This document shows positions 41,480-49,911 of a DNA stretch of 64,000 nt, in pieces. The stretch is from NCBI RefSeq assembly GCF_005795905.1, contig NZ_VAWE01000002.1:274185-338184 (forward strand). Direction: 5' to 3'. Within the stretch, counting starts at the first letter, position 1, and each line of letters starts with the position of its first letter. The notes beneath the pieces are model-generated. The model did no database searches. It was not told where the DNA came from and was given only the letters and a program-made list of their open reading frames with translations. This DNA is from Streptomyces marianii. Lineage in GTDB: Bacteria; Actinomycetota; Actinomycetes; Streptomycetales; Streptomycetaceae. The position numbers were made by a program, and so were the translations under genes.

Positions 41480-41611
41480 ATGATCTCCACAGCCGGCGTC
41501 GCGTCCATCTTCGGACTCAACAAGCCCGCCACCACCGCGGCCGAGCAGACCGCCGCCTACGCGGCGTTCCTGTCTGACGCGCTCGCCGCCCATGACAGTC
41601 GCCCACATTGA
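41480..41611 (+). CDS. small protein, 43 aa
   Basis: ATG with GGAG six bases upstream. MISTAGVASIFGLNKPATT then an Ala-rich helix AAYAAFLSDALAAHD. Stop precedes the start of the next gene by 13 bases. Too short for most gene callers. Confidence 0.5.
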   Translation: MISTAGVASIFGLNKPATTAAEQTAAYAAFLSDALAAHDSRPH

Positions 41612-41624
41612 GAGGATGCACCCT

Positions 41625-41798
41625 GTGATCGCACCGTCGAAGGAGTGGCGCGAGTCGCTCAGTGAGTGGGACCTGCTGAGCATCGCGCGTACCGCGATGG
41701 AGCTCTACGACAACTACGGTGACGTCGACGACGTCCTGAGTTCGTCCCAGGTCGAGACCCTGGAGCGTGTGCGGGTCTTGCTCGACGCCGACGAGTAG
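41625..41798 (+). CDS. small acidic helical protein, 57 aa
   Basis: GTG 41625 has GAGAGG nine bases upstream; ATG 41592 in the same frame is an alternative. SEWDLLSIARTAMELYDNYG and a second helix VETLERVRVLLD. Unknown. Confidence 0.55.
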   Translation: MIAPSKEWRESLSEWDLLSIARTAMELYDNYGDVDDVLSSSQVETLERVRVLLDADE

Positions 41799-42588
41799 GG
41801 CTGGGACAGTATGGCTGGTGCCTCCCGGCGCGCGGCCGGGAATCTGGTCTCGCGTACGACTTCGGCCCGGCACCATTATGAGCCCAGCGGACTGCCGAGC
41901 TGCTCCGCCCCGCTTCGATAGGGCGGGTGTACGGCATGGGAACGAGCCGGTCAGAGACTTCCGGAGCAGGCCGGTACACCCTCCGCGGACATGCAGCAGC
42001 GGGTGCGGTCGCTCCGGACCGCGGGCTCAGATGCCGGCCCACCCTGCCCGCCTGCGCTGGCCCGGCGGCGCCGTCCGGCTGTGCGCGGCCCGAGTGCTTG
42101 CGGTACTCGGCCGCGGGCTGCCGCTGTTCGGTCCGGCGCTCGCCCTGCCGGTGCTGGGGATCGACAACTTGGTCCGCGTGGCCTTGTCAGTGTGCCGCAC
42201 GGTGCCGTTCCGCACCCGCCACGCCTGGCGACCACGCGGCGGGTTCCGGCCGTGTCGCTGGGCCGCGGTGCTCGGTCCTGCGTCCTGGGGCCGCGCCGCC
42301 GCTCTGCGGTGGGGGAAGAGGCAGCCCGTCCGAGCGACGTGCGAGGGGCGCGGACGGGCTCCAGTGTGGATTGTTCCTGAGGGCTGTTGCCGGCGACTGC
42401 CGACACGCCCGCCGGGGCCCGCGGGTGTTCACCGTCGTCAGGGGGCGACGCTGCTGTACGCCACGGTCTGCGTGGTTGCTTCGGTTCCTGGCCCGCTTCC
42501 GCGCCGGCTCTCCGGCTGTCCGCCGCTCGGGCGCCGAGTGGCGTGTGGTGTCCCCCGTCGGCCTGCTCGTTCGCGGGCCAGTGGGCGG
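41799..42588. other. 790-base stretch without supported gene
   Basis: Several open frames but none with start signals and protein-like sequence. Contains two short segments that recur elsewhere: about 42324-42382 (also 55630-55678) and about 42545-42575 (also 52753-52785). Confidence 0.5.
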
Positions 42589-43158
42589 TTAGGGGGCGGT
42601 CTTGCGCAGGTACGCGGTGAGGCATTCCGCCTGTTCCCGGGTGAGTACCGCGGCCGTCGGCTGCAGCAGAGCGTCGGCCGGGTCCATGTCGGCGGGGAGC
42701 TCGGGCAAGCCGGTGGCGAAGAAGCCCTCGTGCCGGGCAGCCGCGGGCAGCCTGGACGGCCTGGTGAAGACGATCTCCGGGGCTGCGCCGGGCCACGGAC
42801 CGTAGGTGTGCAGCGGCGAGATCGCGTGGTGGGTGAAGAACCTGCGGCCACCCTTGGGGTGGGTGTCGACCCTGCTGGGCATCGGTCGGACGCCCCGGAC
42901 GCGCCCGGGCTTCACGGGGAGGCAGCTGGTGGTCTCCTGGTCGAGGAAGTCCTCGACGATCTCCAGGAGCAGGTCGCGGTCGGTGATGGTCCCGCCGATC
43001 AGCAGCGCGCCCCCGTCACGTGGCGGGAAGTTCTCGCCGACCGGCTCGACGGCGCCACGGGTCCAGATCCGCAGCGCGCCGTCGTCGGCGTAGGCCAGAA
43101 CGAAGTCGGCACTTCTGCCCCAGGTAGGGACGATGTGGTGATGAGCGGTACGAAGCAC
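42589..43158 (-). CDS. hypothetical protein, 189 aa
   Basis: GT-rich start at GTG 43158 with AGGGAGG five bases upstream. DFVLAYADDGALRIWTRG, GGALLIGGTITDRDLLLEIV and a C-terminal REQAECLTAYLRK helix. Alpha/beta. Unknown family. Confidence 0.65.
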   Translation of the reverse strand: MLRTAHHHIVPTWGRSADFVLAYADDGALRIWTRGAVEPVGENFPPRDGGALLIGGTITDRDLLLEIVEDFLDQETTSCLPVKPGRVRGVRPMPSRVDTHPKGGRRFFTHHAISPLHTYGPWPGAAPEIVFTRPSRLPAAARHEGFFATGLPELPADMDPADALLQPTAAVLTREQAECLTAYLRKTAP

Positions 43159-43505
43159 GAGGGCCTCCCTTGGCCGTGGACGGGCGCGTCCAGGGGCCCG
43201 GGCGCGCGAGACCAGCCCGCGGGAACGGGCTGCATCCCCCTTGCGCGCGGAGACCACTGGAGGCCTCCCAACGGCCTCGTGGGCGAGCCTATCCGGGTCA
43301 GCGGACAGCCACCCGGCGATTCCCGGAAACGGGCGGCAGACGTGCGCCGCACGGGGTCATGCAAGGCGGGGCGGAGGCCTGGTCATCCGGTAGAGCCGTC
43401 GCGCTGTGGGCGGTCTGACCGAGGGTGCGGCGAGAGCTTCCTGGCCGTGTTCTCGCACGTCACCAGGAGGTGGCACGCTTACTCCGGACGAAACGAGGAG
43501 GACAG

Positions 43506-44051
43506 GTGGCGCACGACCCAGACCAGGACCGGCGGACAGCGGGCGGCTTTCTCGCCGGGGCCGGGATGTGCGTGATGCTTGCCGCCGCCACCCACCGCGC
43601 TGCGTTCGTGTTGCTCGCCGCGGGGATGCTGGTCTCGTCGCTGATGTTCTTCCGGCGCGTGCTCCTGCCCCGCCCGTTCTACTACTGGCCCGCCTGGGCG
43701 ACCGGTGCCGCCGTCGCCCTCCTCCTGGCCTGGGCATTTCCCGGAGCGACCCGCCTGGTCCTGGTGCCTTTGGCTGCAGCCGAGGCCGTCGTCGCCCTGG
43801 TCCTTGCGTTCCTTTGGCGCCGGCGCCGATACGGCCGGGGCGACTGGATCGCATGGCTGCCCATGGAGCGCATCCTCCTGCGCCGGGAGTGGACTCGTCG
43901 GGAAGTGATCCGGTGGGCCGAGGACGACTACCGCGAGCCGTGCGCGATCGGCCGCGCCGACGACTTTCCTGACATCGCCGCCAAGACGCCGCTCTACCCC
44001 GACCGCGAGCGGCCTCTCTACCGCGCCCGGCCCCTCGACGGACAGGCGTAG
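43506..44051 (+). CDS. membrane protein, 181 aa
   Basis: GTG three bases after AGGAGGA. Four hydrophobic segments in the first 100 residues (AGGFLAGAGMCVMLAAA, FVLLAAGMLVSSLMFF, WATGAAVALLLAWAF, LVLVPLAAAEAVVALVLAF), then an 80-residue basic cytosolic tail. Unknown. Confidence 0.65.
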   Translation: MAHDPDQDRRTAGGFLAGAGMCVMLAAATHRAAFVLLAAGMLVSSLMFFRRVLLPRPFYYWPAWATGAAVALLLAWAFPGATRLVLVPLAAAEAVVALVLAFLWRRRRYGRGDWIAWLPMERILLRREWTRREVIRWAEDDYREPCAIGRADDFPDIAAKTPLYPDRERPLYRARPLDGQA

Positions 44052-44313
44052 ACGCACAGAACCGGCCGGCCTGTGGGGCCGGGGGCTTCTGTAGGTGGGG
44101 CAGGGGATCGGGACCGCGCCCCGGTGCCGTCCGATTCTGTGTCCATGAACACCGGCTCCGGCCCCGCGGCAGTCCGCCGCTCGGGCTCGGCTGTCGTCCC
44201 TCTTGCTGGCCTACCCGTAGTGGTCGGCGTGACCATCTGTCGATCCGCTCGGGAACGGCGCGGCCTTCGAGGGAAGTGCTCAGCGACGTGATGGCGGCGA
44301 TGACCCGCCTCGC

Positions 44314-44736
44314 CTAGTGATGCCGTTCTGGTACGGGGTCGTGAAGTCCCCGGTGGAGCGCTGCTGCTGGGCGGCAACGCGTGAGTCGGCCCAGCGTCAA
44401 CAGCCCTCCGCGGAGCGCTCCGTGCTGGTGGAGCGCCTTGACCGCGTAGGTGGAACAACTCGGTGTGTAGGGGCAGCAGGCGGGGCGGCGGGGGCTGACC
44501 GCGACGCGGTAGCGGCGCACCGCCCCGTACATCAGGGCGGCAGCGCGTCCCTGCGGGCGCGGTGCCGCGGGGTCGTCACCCGGGGCGACGGTGGGGGCGC
44601 GGAGGAAGGTGAGCAGTGCGGTGAGCGCGGCGGCCGGGCCGCAGATGGCGCAGTACGAGGCGCAGTCGTCGACACACCCCACGCAGCAGTTCTCGTCCTT
44701 GTCCCGGCGCTTACGGTCCCGCCTCTTCTTGGGCAC
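44314..44736 (-). CDS. yidD: YidD membrane insertion efficiency factor
   Basis: 140 aa from GTG 44736 (AAAGG six bases upstream). Lys/Arg-rich N-terminus, Cys-rich CCVGCVDDCASYC segment, then the YidD core RRYRVAVSPRRPACCPYTPSCSTYA split by one residue window, with KALHQHGALRGG and RLTRCRP. YidD helps YidC insert proteins in the membrane; a copy on an accessory element is uncommon. Confidence 0.85.
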   Translation of the reverse strand: MPKKRRDRKRRDKDENCCVGCVDDCASYCAICGPAAALTALLTFLRAPTVAPGDDPAAPRPQGRAAALMYGAVRRYRVAVSPRRPACCPYTPSCSTYAVKALHQHGALRGGLLTLGRLTRCRPAAALHRGLHDPVPERHH

Positions 44737-45055
44737 GTACATCCTTTCGCATCGTGGCTCTCGCATCGTATGTGGCGCCCGCGACCGTGGCGTCACGCTT
44801 CTGTGCTGCTGTGGGGTCGTCGTCGCACCGCCCGCCGGGCCTGCGCCCGCTTCGCGGCTCGCGCCGCGAAGCGGGCGGGTGCCGTCGCCTTCGGCCTGCG
44901 TACCGCCGTCAGGCCGAAGGAAGACCGGGCGGAGTGCCGCCGCTCAGGCCAGTCCGCCGCCAGGGGCCGCGGTGCGGATACGTACCGCCGCTGCCTGGCA
45001 GGTTCGATGCGCATCGTCCGACGGCCCCGTCGGGTGGGCGCGGACCTCCCCGAAA

Positions 45056-45098
45056 TGAGTGCAATAAAGTTGACTAAACTTACTCCAATGAGTACATC
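45056..45098 (+). promoter_or_regulatory. box-class promoter P13 (plus)
   Basis: Box TGAGTGCAATAAAG (14 bases, weaker), −35 TTGACT, 17-bp spacer, −10 TACATC. Drives 45131. Confidence 0.65.
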
Positions 45099-45130
45099 AG
45101 TGAATACGACCCGCCGGGAAGAGGAGCGGC

Positions 45131-45448
45131 ATGACCAACATCACCGAGTACCGCAACCTGATCATCGCGCACGCCGAGCTGCGTGCCCTGCGGATCCGCC
45201 TCTGTGCCACCGGCACTCCGGCCGACGCCGACCTTGAGACCCGCGCCTCGGGTCTCATGGCCATGGCCATGCAGGAGGCTGACGCGGCGTCGGCTCTCAC
45301 CCCGCGCGAGATCGAGATCCTCGCCCAGGGCCTGCGGTACTCGATCGGCGAACTGATGTCCATGCCCAAGGAGAGCCACGCCGAGAAGATGGCGCGTTAC
45401 CGTGCCGCCGCACTCAACCTTCGCCGCATGATCGACGAGGGTGAGTAG
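45131..45448 (+). CDS. hypothetical helical protein, 105 aa
   Basis: ATG with GAGGAG upstream. Almost all helix: EYRNLIIAHAELRALRIRL, TPREIEILAQGLRYSIGELM, KMARYRAAALNLRRMID. Could be a small bundle or dimer. Unknown. Confidence 0.7.
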   Translation: MTNITEYRNLIIAHAELRALRIRLCATGTPADADLETRASGLMAMAMQEADAASALTPREIEILAQGLRYSIGELMSMPKESHAEKMARYRAAALNLRRMIDEGE

Positions 45449-46032
45449 GTTTCGGTCATCACGGCCCGCCCGCTCGGCGTTCGCCGGCGCCGATTTTCCG
45501 TGTCGGCTTCCGCCTGATCCGGTCCCGCGTCTCCGGGCCTGTCGCGTGCCTGCAGGGCCCTGGCCCCGCGCTGGCGTCCCCGGGCCGCGGCCGTTGCCCC
45601 GCCCTCCGCCGCCACCGTTCCGGCCGCTGCCCTGCCTCGGGCCGCCCGTGCCGTCCTGTCCGCCGCTGCCTCTCGCCCTGGTCGCCGGGCCGTCGGCCCG
45701 CCTCCGCTTCGGCGGCCGGGCTCACGCCGCCGCGCCGCCCGCTGGGCTCTGGTCGCCGCTGCCGTCCTCGTTGAGGACCCGTCCTGCGTCGTCCGGAAGC
45801 GTCCAGAAACGTCCAACCGTGGCCGATGAAGGCCGCTGCGCCCCGCCACTGGGCGCTGCTGGTAGGCGAGCTGTTCGCCGTTGCTCGGTGTTGTCCGGGA
45901 GAATCCGGCGCCGCCTGCGTCCGCTGTTTCCGTGTTGCGTCGTGGTCTCGACGCAGGACCCGCAGCGTCGTCGAGTACCGCCTCCCGGGCCGGGGGAACT
46001 CGCCGTAGTCGCCGCCTGGTTGGTGTCCCCTG
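45449..46032. other. intergenic; A-poor tract at about 45490-45790
   Basis: Plus strand nearly free of A between about 45500 and 45790, which removes stop codons and creates false long frames. No gene supported. Confidence 0.55.
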
Positions 46033-46899
46033 TCAGCCGCCTGCGGGGACGGTGTCGGGGTGCGTCGTCGTGTTGGTCGGTGTCCACTGCGGGTCTTCGC
46101 GGTTCTGCAGCCCGGTATCCGTGGTCGTCGCTTGGTCGGAAATGTTGAGTTGCCGGGTTTGTGCTTGCTGTATGAGGGCCCGGTAGCTAGTCAGGGCCTG
46201 CTCGTATTCGGTGAAGGCCTGCGTCAGGCGCTGTTTCGCGGCGGTGAGTGCCAGGACCAGCTCGGCGTCGTCGCGGGCCGGCGTGCCGGTAGGGGCCGAC
46301 GGTGAGAGGCGGTTCCCACGGTCCGGCCGTGCGGCTTTGGTGGTCCGAACGAAGGCGCCTCTTCCCTTGACCGTGTAGACGAGTCCCTCTTCCTTCAGGC
46401 GCCGGGTCGCGTTCTGGGCGGTGGAGTTCGCGATACGGAAACGTTCCTGGAGCTCCCGGGCCGAGGGAAAACGGCCGCCCGGGACAAGACGGCCCGCCTG
46501 GATCTCGGACCGGAGTATCTCGGCGACCTGCACGTAGGGTGGCCGGGGATCGTCAGCGATCACGCCGTGCCCACGGAGACGTTCGCGAGCGGGCGCCGCC
46601 GTCCCGCCGCCGCGGTGCTGGACCTCCCGCGCGTCTGTCGCCCCCTCGCCCTTGGATTCCCCGGGGTGTTCGCGTACGTAGCTGCCCCGCCCGAGAACGG
46701 AGTAGACCAGCCCTTCCCGTTTCAGTACCCGCAGGGCGTTTTGCACCGTCGAGCTTGAGACCCCGAAGTCGCGCTGCAGGATACGGGCCGAGGGAATCCG
46801 GGCCCCGGGCGGCAGCTCGCCGCTGAAGATGGCCGTGCGCAGCACCTCGGCAGCCTGCTGGAAGGGAGGGCGCGAGTCGGTTTCCAAGGGGAGAGGCAT
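46033..46899 (-). CDS. regulator with two GntR winged-helix domains
   Basis: 288 aa. Two complete GntR-type DNA-binding domains: residues about 9-76 (PFQQAAEVLRTAIFSGELPP, SARILQRDFGVSSSTVQNAL) and about 122-188 (YVQVAEILRSEIQAGRLVPG, SARELQERFRIANSTAQNAT). A C-terminal coiled-coil-like helix replaces the usual ligand domain. KorSA-like GntR repressors control transfer in Streptomyces plasmids; a double-headed form is unusual. Candidate for reading the paired boxes at P14/P15 (speculative). Confidence 0.82.
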   Translation of the reverse strand: MPLPLETDSRPPFQQAAEVLRTAIFSGELPPGARIPSARILQRDFGVSSSTVQNALRVLKREGLVYSVLGRGSYVREHPGESKGEGATDAREVQHRGGGTAAPARERLRGHGVIADDPRPPYVQVAEILRSEIQAGRLVPGGRFPSARELQERFRIANSTAQNATRRLKEEGLVYTVKGRGAFVRTTKAARPDRGNRLSPSAPTGTPARDDAELVLALTAAKQRLTQAFTEYEQALTSYRALIQQAQTRQLNISDQATTTDTGLQNREDPQWTPTNTTTHPDTVPAGG

Positions 46900-47071
46900 G
46901 GCTTCACGCTACCCACACCACGCCGGGCACCCGCCGCCGCGCCACCCTGGTCGCGCCGACGGGGCAACTCCTGGAGGCGTCGGCGGGTTCGCGATCGCAG
47001 GGAGGGGCGGTGACGGTCATCTCAATGAGGCAGTCGGTGAGGGTGCCCGCCAGGCCGGGGCATGGCGGGGG

Positions 47072-47341
47072 TTAGCGGCGTATACGCCGCCGCGTCCGGG
47101 AGTGCTCCCCGGCGAGGGTGCGTTCGCGAGTCGTGACCGTGTACTTGCGTTCGCGCAGGTCGAAGACCACCCAGGGGCTGTTGCCGTGATCACTGGAGGC
47201 GTACGGCTGATGCTGCCAGTTGTTACAGGAGCCGTAGCGGTCGTGGAAGCTGGGGTGGAGGCCGGCGGCGGCGAGGGCGTTCAGGGCGTCCGCGAGGTCC
47301 TGCCAGAGGGCGGCGGTGTCGGGCTTCGGGGTGGTGTCCAT
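47072..47341 (-). CDS. hypothetical protein, 89 aa
   Basis: Starts MDTTPKPDTAALWQDLADAL; second part WVVFDLRERKYTVTTRERT. Small alpha/beta protein, Arg-rich end. Downstream of the basic protein gene in the P14 unit. Unknown. Confidence 0.6.
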   Translation of the reverse strand: MDTTPKPDTAALWQDLADALNALAAAGLHPSFHDRYGSCNNWQHQPYASSDHGNSPWVVFDLRERKYTVTTRERTLAGEHSRTRRRIRR

Positions 47342-47442
47342 CGGAATGGCGCTCCGGTTCTGTGCGCAGGGTGGTGCCGGGGCCCGCCATGGCCCGGCCC
47401 GGTCGAGCGGCTGGAGCGCAGCGGGCGCCGTGCTGGAGGCGG

Positions 47443-47637
47443 TCAGGAAGCGACGGACATCGCGCGGCGCCAGATGCGCTCCTCGCGACGTCGGGTCTGG
47501 CGGCGGTACTTGGGGCCCTTCTCGCCCTCGTCGCCGTACCGGTGGGGAAGCACCTTGCTGCCCACCGTCCCGGTCCGAGCATGGCGGTACTTGCGCCTCT
47601 TGATGCGGCCACTGCCCGGTACGGGTGCGGACCTCAT
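47443..47637 (-). CDS. small very basic protein, 64 aa
   Basis: ATG with AAGGAG six bases upstream. RIKRRKYRHARTGTVGSKV and YRRQTRRREERIWRRA: about 40% Arg/Lys; likely binds nucleic acid. First gene of the P14 unit. Confidence 0.6.
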   Translation of the reverse strand: MRSAPVPGSGRIKRRKYRHARTGTVGSKVLPHRYGDEGEKGPKYRRQTRRREERIWRRAMSVAS

Positions 47638-47829
47638 GCTGTCTCCTTGTCGGGTGGCGCGACGGGGTCCCATTGGCGGGATGGCGTGGTGCGGGGCGTC
47701 GTGCAGGGGCGGCCGACGCCGAGTTTCAGGGCGGCTCTACTGGTGCTGCACCGTCCCGCTGGTCATCCGGATGACGCCTTGGCACACCGAGGCCGAGCAG
47801 GTGTCTGCCTCTCCATCATGACTCTTAAA

Positions 47830-47871
47830 ATTATACATTACGTGGATGCATGAAGCAAACTTTAAGAGTCA
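47830..47871 (-). promoter_or_regulatory. box-class promoter P14 (minus) with inverted second box
   Basis: Minus strand: box TGACTCTTAAAGT, −35 TTGCTT, 17-bp spacer, −10 TATAAT. A second box in opposite direction (TGACTCTTAAAA, 47819-47830) sits at the expected start of transcription; arms of 11 bases mirror each other. Confidence 0.8.
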
Positions 47872-47958
47872 ACTTGGCTGGGCGGCTGAACGCCGATGCC
47901 TGCCACGGGCCTGTCGGCCGGGAGGTTCTCCGGCGCTAGCTGTGCCCGCCGGTCCCGG

Positions 47959-48267
47959 CTATCTGGTGTACGGGATGGCGTTGTCGCCGGTGCCGTCGAA
48001 CAGCCGCTGGAACAGGTCCATGCGGCCCGCGGCGTGTTTGGCCGTCCCGTAGGTCTCCAGGGCGGTGCCGAGCAGGCGCATCACGTTGTCGTCGACGAGG
48101 GCGTCGGTGAAGACGGGCCCGGGCGGGAAGAGCCGGTCGGCGTCCTCGTCTTCCTTGCGCAGCCGGGCGAGGTTGGCGTCCTGGACACGGGCGCCGGCCG
48201 CTTCCCACGCCAGCTCGGTGGCTTCGCGTCCGGGGGAGGGGGCGTACCGGTCGGGGCTGCTGCTCAC
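47959..48267 (-). CDS. hypothetical protein, 102 aa
   Basis: GTG start assigned by composition change. ATELAWEAAGARVQDANLAR, then GPVFTDALVDDNVMRLLGTA and GRMDLFQRLFDGTG. Helical. Unknown. Confidence 0.55.
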   Translation of the reverse strand: MSSSPDRYAPSPGREATELAWEAAGARVQDANLARLRKEDEDADRLFPPGPVFTDALVDDNVMRLLGTALETYGTAKHAAGRMDLFQRLFDGTGDNAIPYTR

Positions 48268-48967
48268 CGGTTCACCGTAACGCCCGGCTCGGACGTCCCG
48301 GTCCCGCCTCAGTCCCAGGTCGTCCTCTTGCCGCCCGTCGGCCTTCGTGCCCGCTTCCGGCGGCCGACGTCCGGCCGTGCCGTTCACCGCTCCCTGTGGT
48401 CGCTGCGCTGTCCCGTCCCGAGCGTTCATCGGCGCTCATGCCTGCCTCGTCTCGCTGCCGTCGGCCCCGCTGTTGCCGCCGGCCGCCGGCCGCCGCTCCC
48501 GCGCGGCCGCCCCGCCCCGAGCCCGCCCGCCGCTGCTCGGCGTTCACTGCCTGCCCGCGTCTCGCCGCCGGCCGTCCGGCCCCGGCCCCCGAGCCGCCGC
48601 TGCGCCGTCCGTCGCCGTCCTCGCTCGCTCGGCCGCGCCGCTGTCCGGGCCCCGCCGCGGCCGTGCCGCCGCGCTGCCCCGCGCCCTGAGCCTGCGCCGA
48701 CCCGCCCGCCGCGTCCTGGTAGCGACAGCACAGTGGCGGCCTGCCGCCCGGCGCGCTCGCCATGGTGCGGCTGCCCCTGGTCCGGCGCAGACGCGCGAGA
48801 ACGACGCCTGTTTCTGGCCGTGCACCTGCTCACCCGCCCAACTCCCGCCCCGGTGCGACGGTCCGCGTACACGCCCGGATCACTGCGTTCGACTCGCCGC
48901 TCGAAGGTCCGCTGCCGTGTTGGACGACGAGGCCCTGGTCGCCCCCGGGGCCACCCTGCCCACTTAT
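48268..48967. other. intergenic; A-poor tract at about 48340-48720
   Basis: 700 bases upstream of promoter P15. Plus strand has very few A between about 48430 and 48720 with CCG-type low complexity. No gene supported. Confidence 0.55.
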
Positions 48968-49010
48968 TGACGCGTAATAGTTGACTCATCCGCTCGCTAT
49001 GAGTTAAGAT
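48968..49010 (+). promoter_or_regulatory. box-class promoter P15 (plus), tRNA cluster 2
   Basis: Box TGACGCGTAATAG, −35 TTGACT, 18-bp spacer, −10 TAAGAT, followed directly by an inverted box (ATAAGAGTCA, 49011-49020) as at P14. Confidence 0.8.
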
Positions 49011-49082
49011 ATAAGAGTCAACGGGGGCGATCGACCCCGTACGACGCCGACAGTCAGGAGCGGCCGCTTCGGGCTGTACGGC

Positions 49083-49157
49083 AGGTCCGTAGCTCAGTTC
49101 GGGTAGAGCGGCCCCCATGCCGGGGGAGGGTCAGGGGTTCAAGTCCCCTCGGACCGC
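49083..49157 (+). tRNA. tRNA, probably Gly (GCC)
   Basis: Acceptor GGTCCG/CGGACC with a mismatched outer pair, D arm GCTC/GAGC, T arm AGGGG/CCCCT with TTCAAGT. The anticodon arm is CCCCC-ATGCC-GGGGG; taking T as position 33 gives anticodon GCC, but the stem is then imperfect. Confidence 0.6.
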
Positions 49158-49278
49158 GAAGTGCTGATGTGCGCCCCTCCAGAGGCGACGTCCCCGTTGA
49201 GAGGGCGCACCGGCACAGCAGAACGAACCCGCCCAGCAGATCACTGGACCGGGTTGAAGGAGGGAGGACGCTTCCTCT

Positions 49279-49346
49279 GGAACGGTAGCTCAATTGGCAG
49301 AGCAACCCTGCGGGGTTGGATACGGGTTCAAGTCCCGTCCGTTCAC
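49279..49346 (+). tRNA. tRNA-like gene, anticodon unresolved
   Basis: Acceptor GAACGG/CCGTTC, D arm GCTC/GAGC, T arm ACGGG/CCCGT with TTCAAGT are good. The anticodon arm AACCC-TGCG-GGGTT has a four-base loop, so no normal anticodon; may be a decayed or specialised tRNA. Confidence 0.5.
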
Positions 49347-49439
49347 GATGTGTCAGCGGGGCTGGTGAGGCTCCCCCAGCCGAGCCGGGCCTGTTGACAC
49401 ACCGCACACGGTCCCTGGGGAGGGGCCGCGTACGGCCCG

Positions 49440-49510
49440 GCCGTCGGCCGGGGAAGGTGATGAGCAAGCCCTTCGCGGGCCCTACCTGATCCGGTCCCCG
49501 GCCCGACGGC
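49440..49510 (+). ncRNA. structured element before tRNA-Glu, copy 2
   Basis: Outer helix GCCGTCG/CGACGGC, then GCCGGGGA/TCCCCGGC, inner AGGT/ACCT and GCCC-TTCGC-GGGC hairpin. Ends 10 bases before tRNA-Glu. Outer helix differs from copy 1 on both sides, preserving pairing. Confidence 0.6.
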
Positions 49511-49520
49511 GGGAAACCAC

Positions 49521-49594
49521 GCCCCTGTGGAGTAGTCGGTCATCTCGCCCCCCTCTCAAGGGGGAGACCGCGGGTTCGAATCCCGCCGGGGGTA
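49521..49594 (+). tRNA. tRNA-Glu (anticodon CUC), second copy
   Basis: Acceptor GCCCCTG/CGGGGGT; anticodon stem CCCCC/GGGGG with loop CTCTCAA (CTC); T arm GCGGG/CCCGC identical to the first copy. 74 bases. Confidence 0.85.
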
Positions 49595-49700
49595 CAACGC
49601 GCCGGTGCGGCCTTGGGAAAGGGCTCCCTCCGGCGCGGCAAGCGGACCCGTCCGGCCTGATATCACCGGCGCGGGTCGAAGGAGGGGTAGCTCCCCTCTG

Positions 49701-49763
49701 GAGCTCTGGTGTTGGCAGCACGCCCCCGGGTGGGGGAAGAGCGGGATCACGCCCCGCAAGCTC
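49701..49763 (+). ncRNA. tRNA-like fold, degenerate
   Basis: GAGCT/AGCTC ends, GTG/CAC D-type stem, CCCCC/GGGGG stem and a GCGGG/CCCGC stem with loop ATCACGC in place of TTCRANY. Reads like a decayed tRNA. Confidence 0.25.
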
Positions 49764-49878
49764 ACGGCGTCGTATCGGACCTGCCCGGCCCCACCCGGGC
49801 AGGTCCGTGCGGCCCAGAACGGCACCGGACGGACCCGCTTCGCCGTCCACGCCCGGAACGTTCCGACAGGCTCAAAGG

Positions 49879-49911
49879 CCCGGAGAACCTCCGCCTTTCC
49901 GGCGGTGCGCC
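49879..49911 (+). ncRNA. two-hairpin element, copy 2
   Basis: CGGAG-AAC-CTCCG and CGCC-TTTCC-GGCG; same order as copy 1. Confidence 0.4.
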
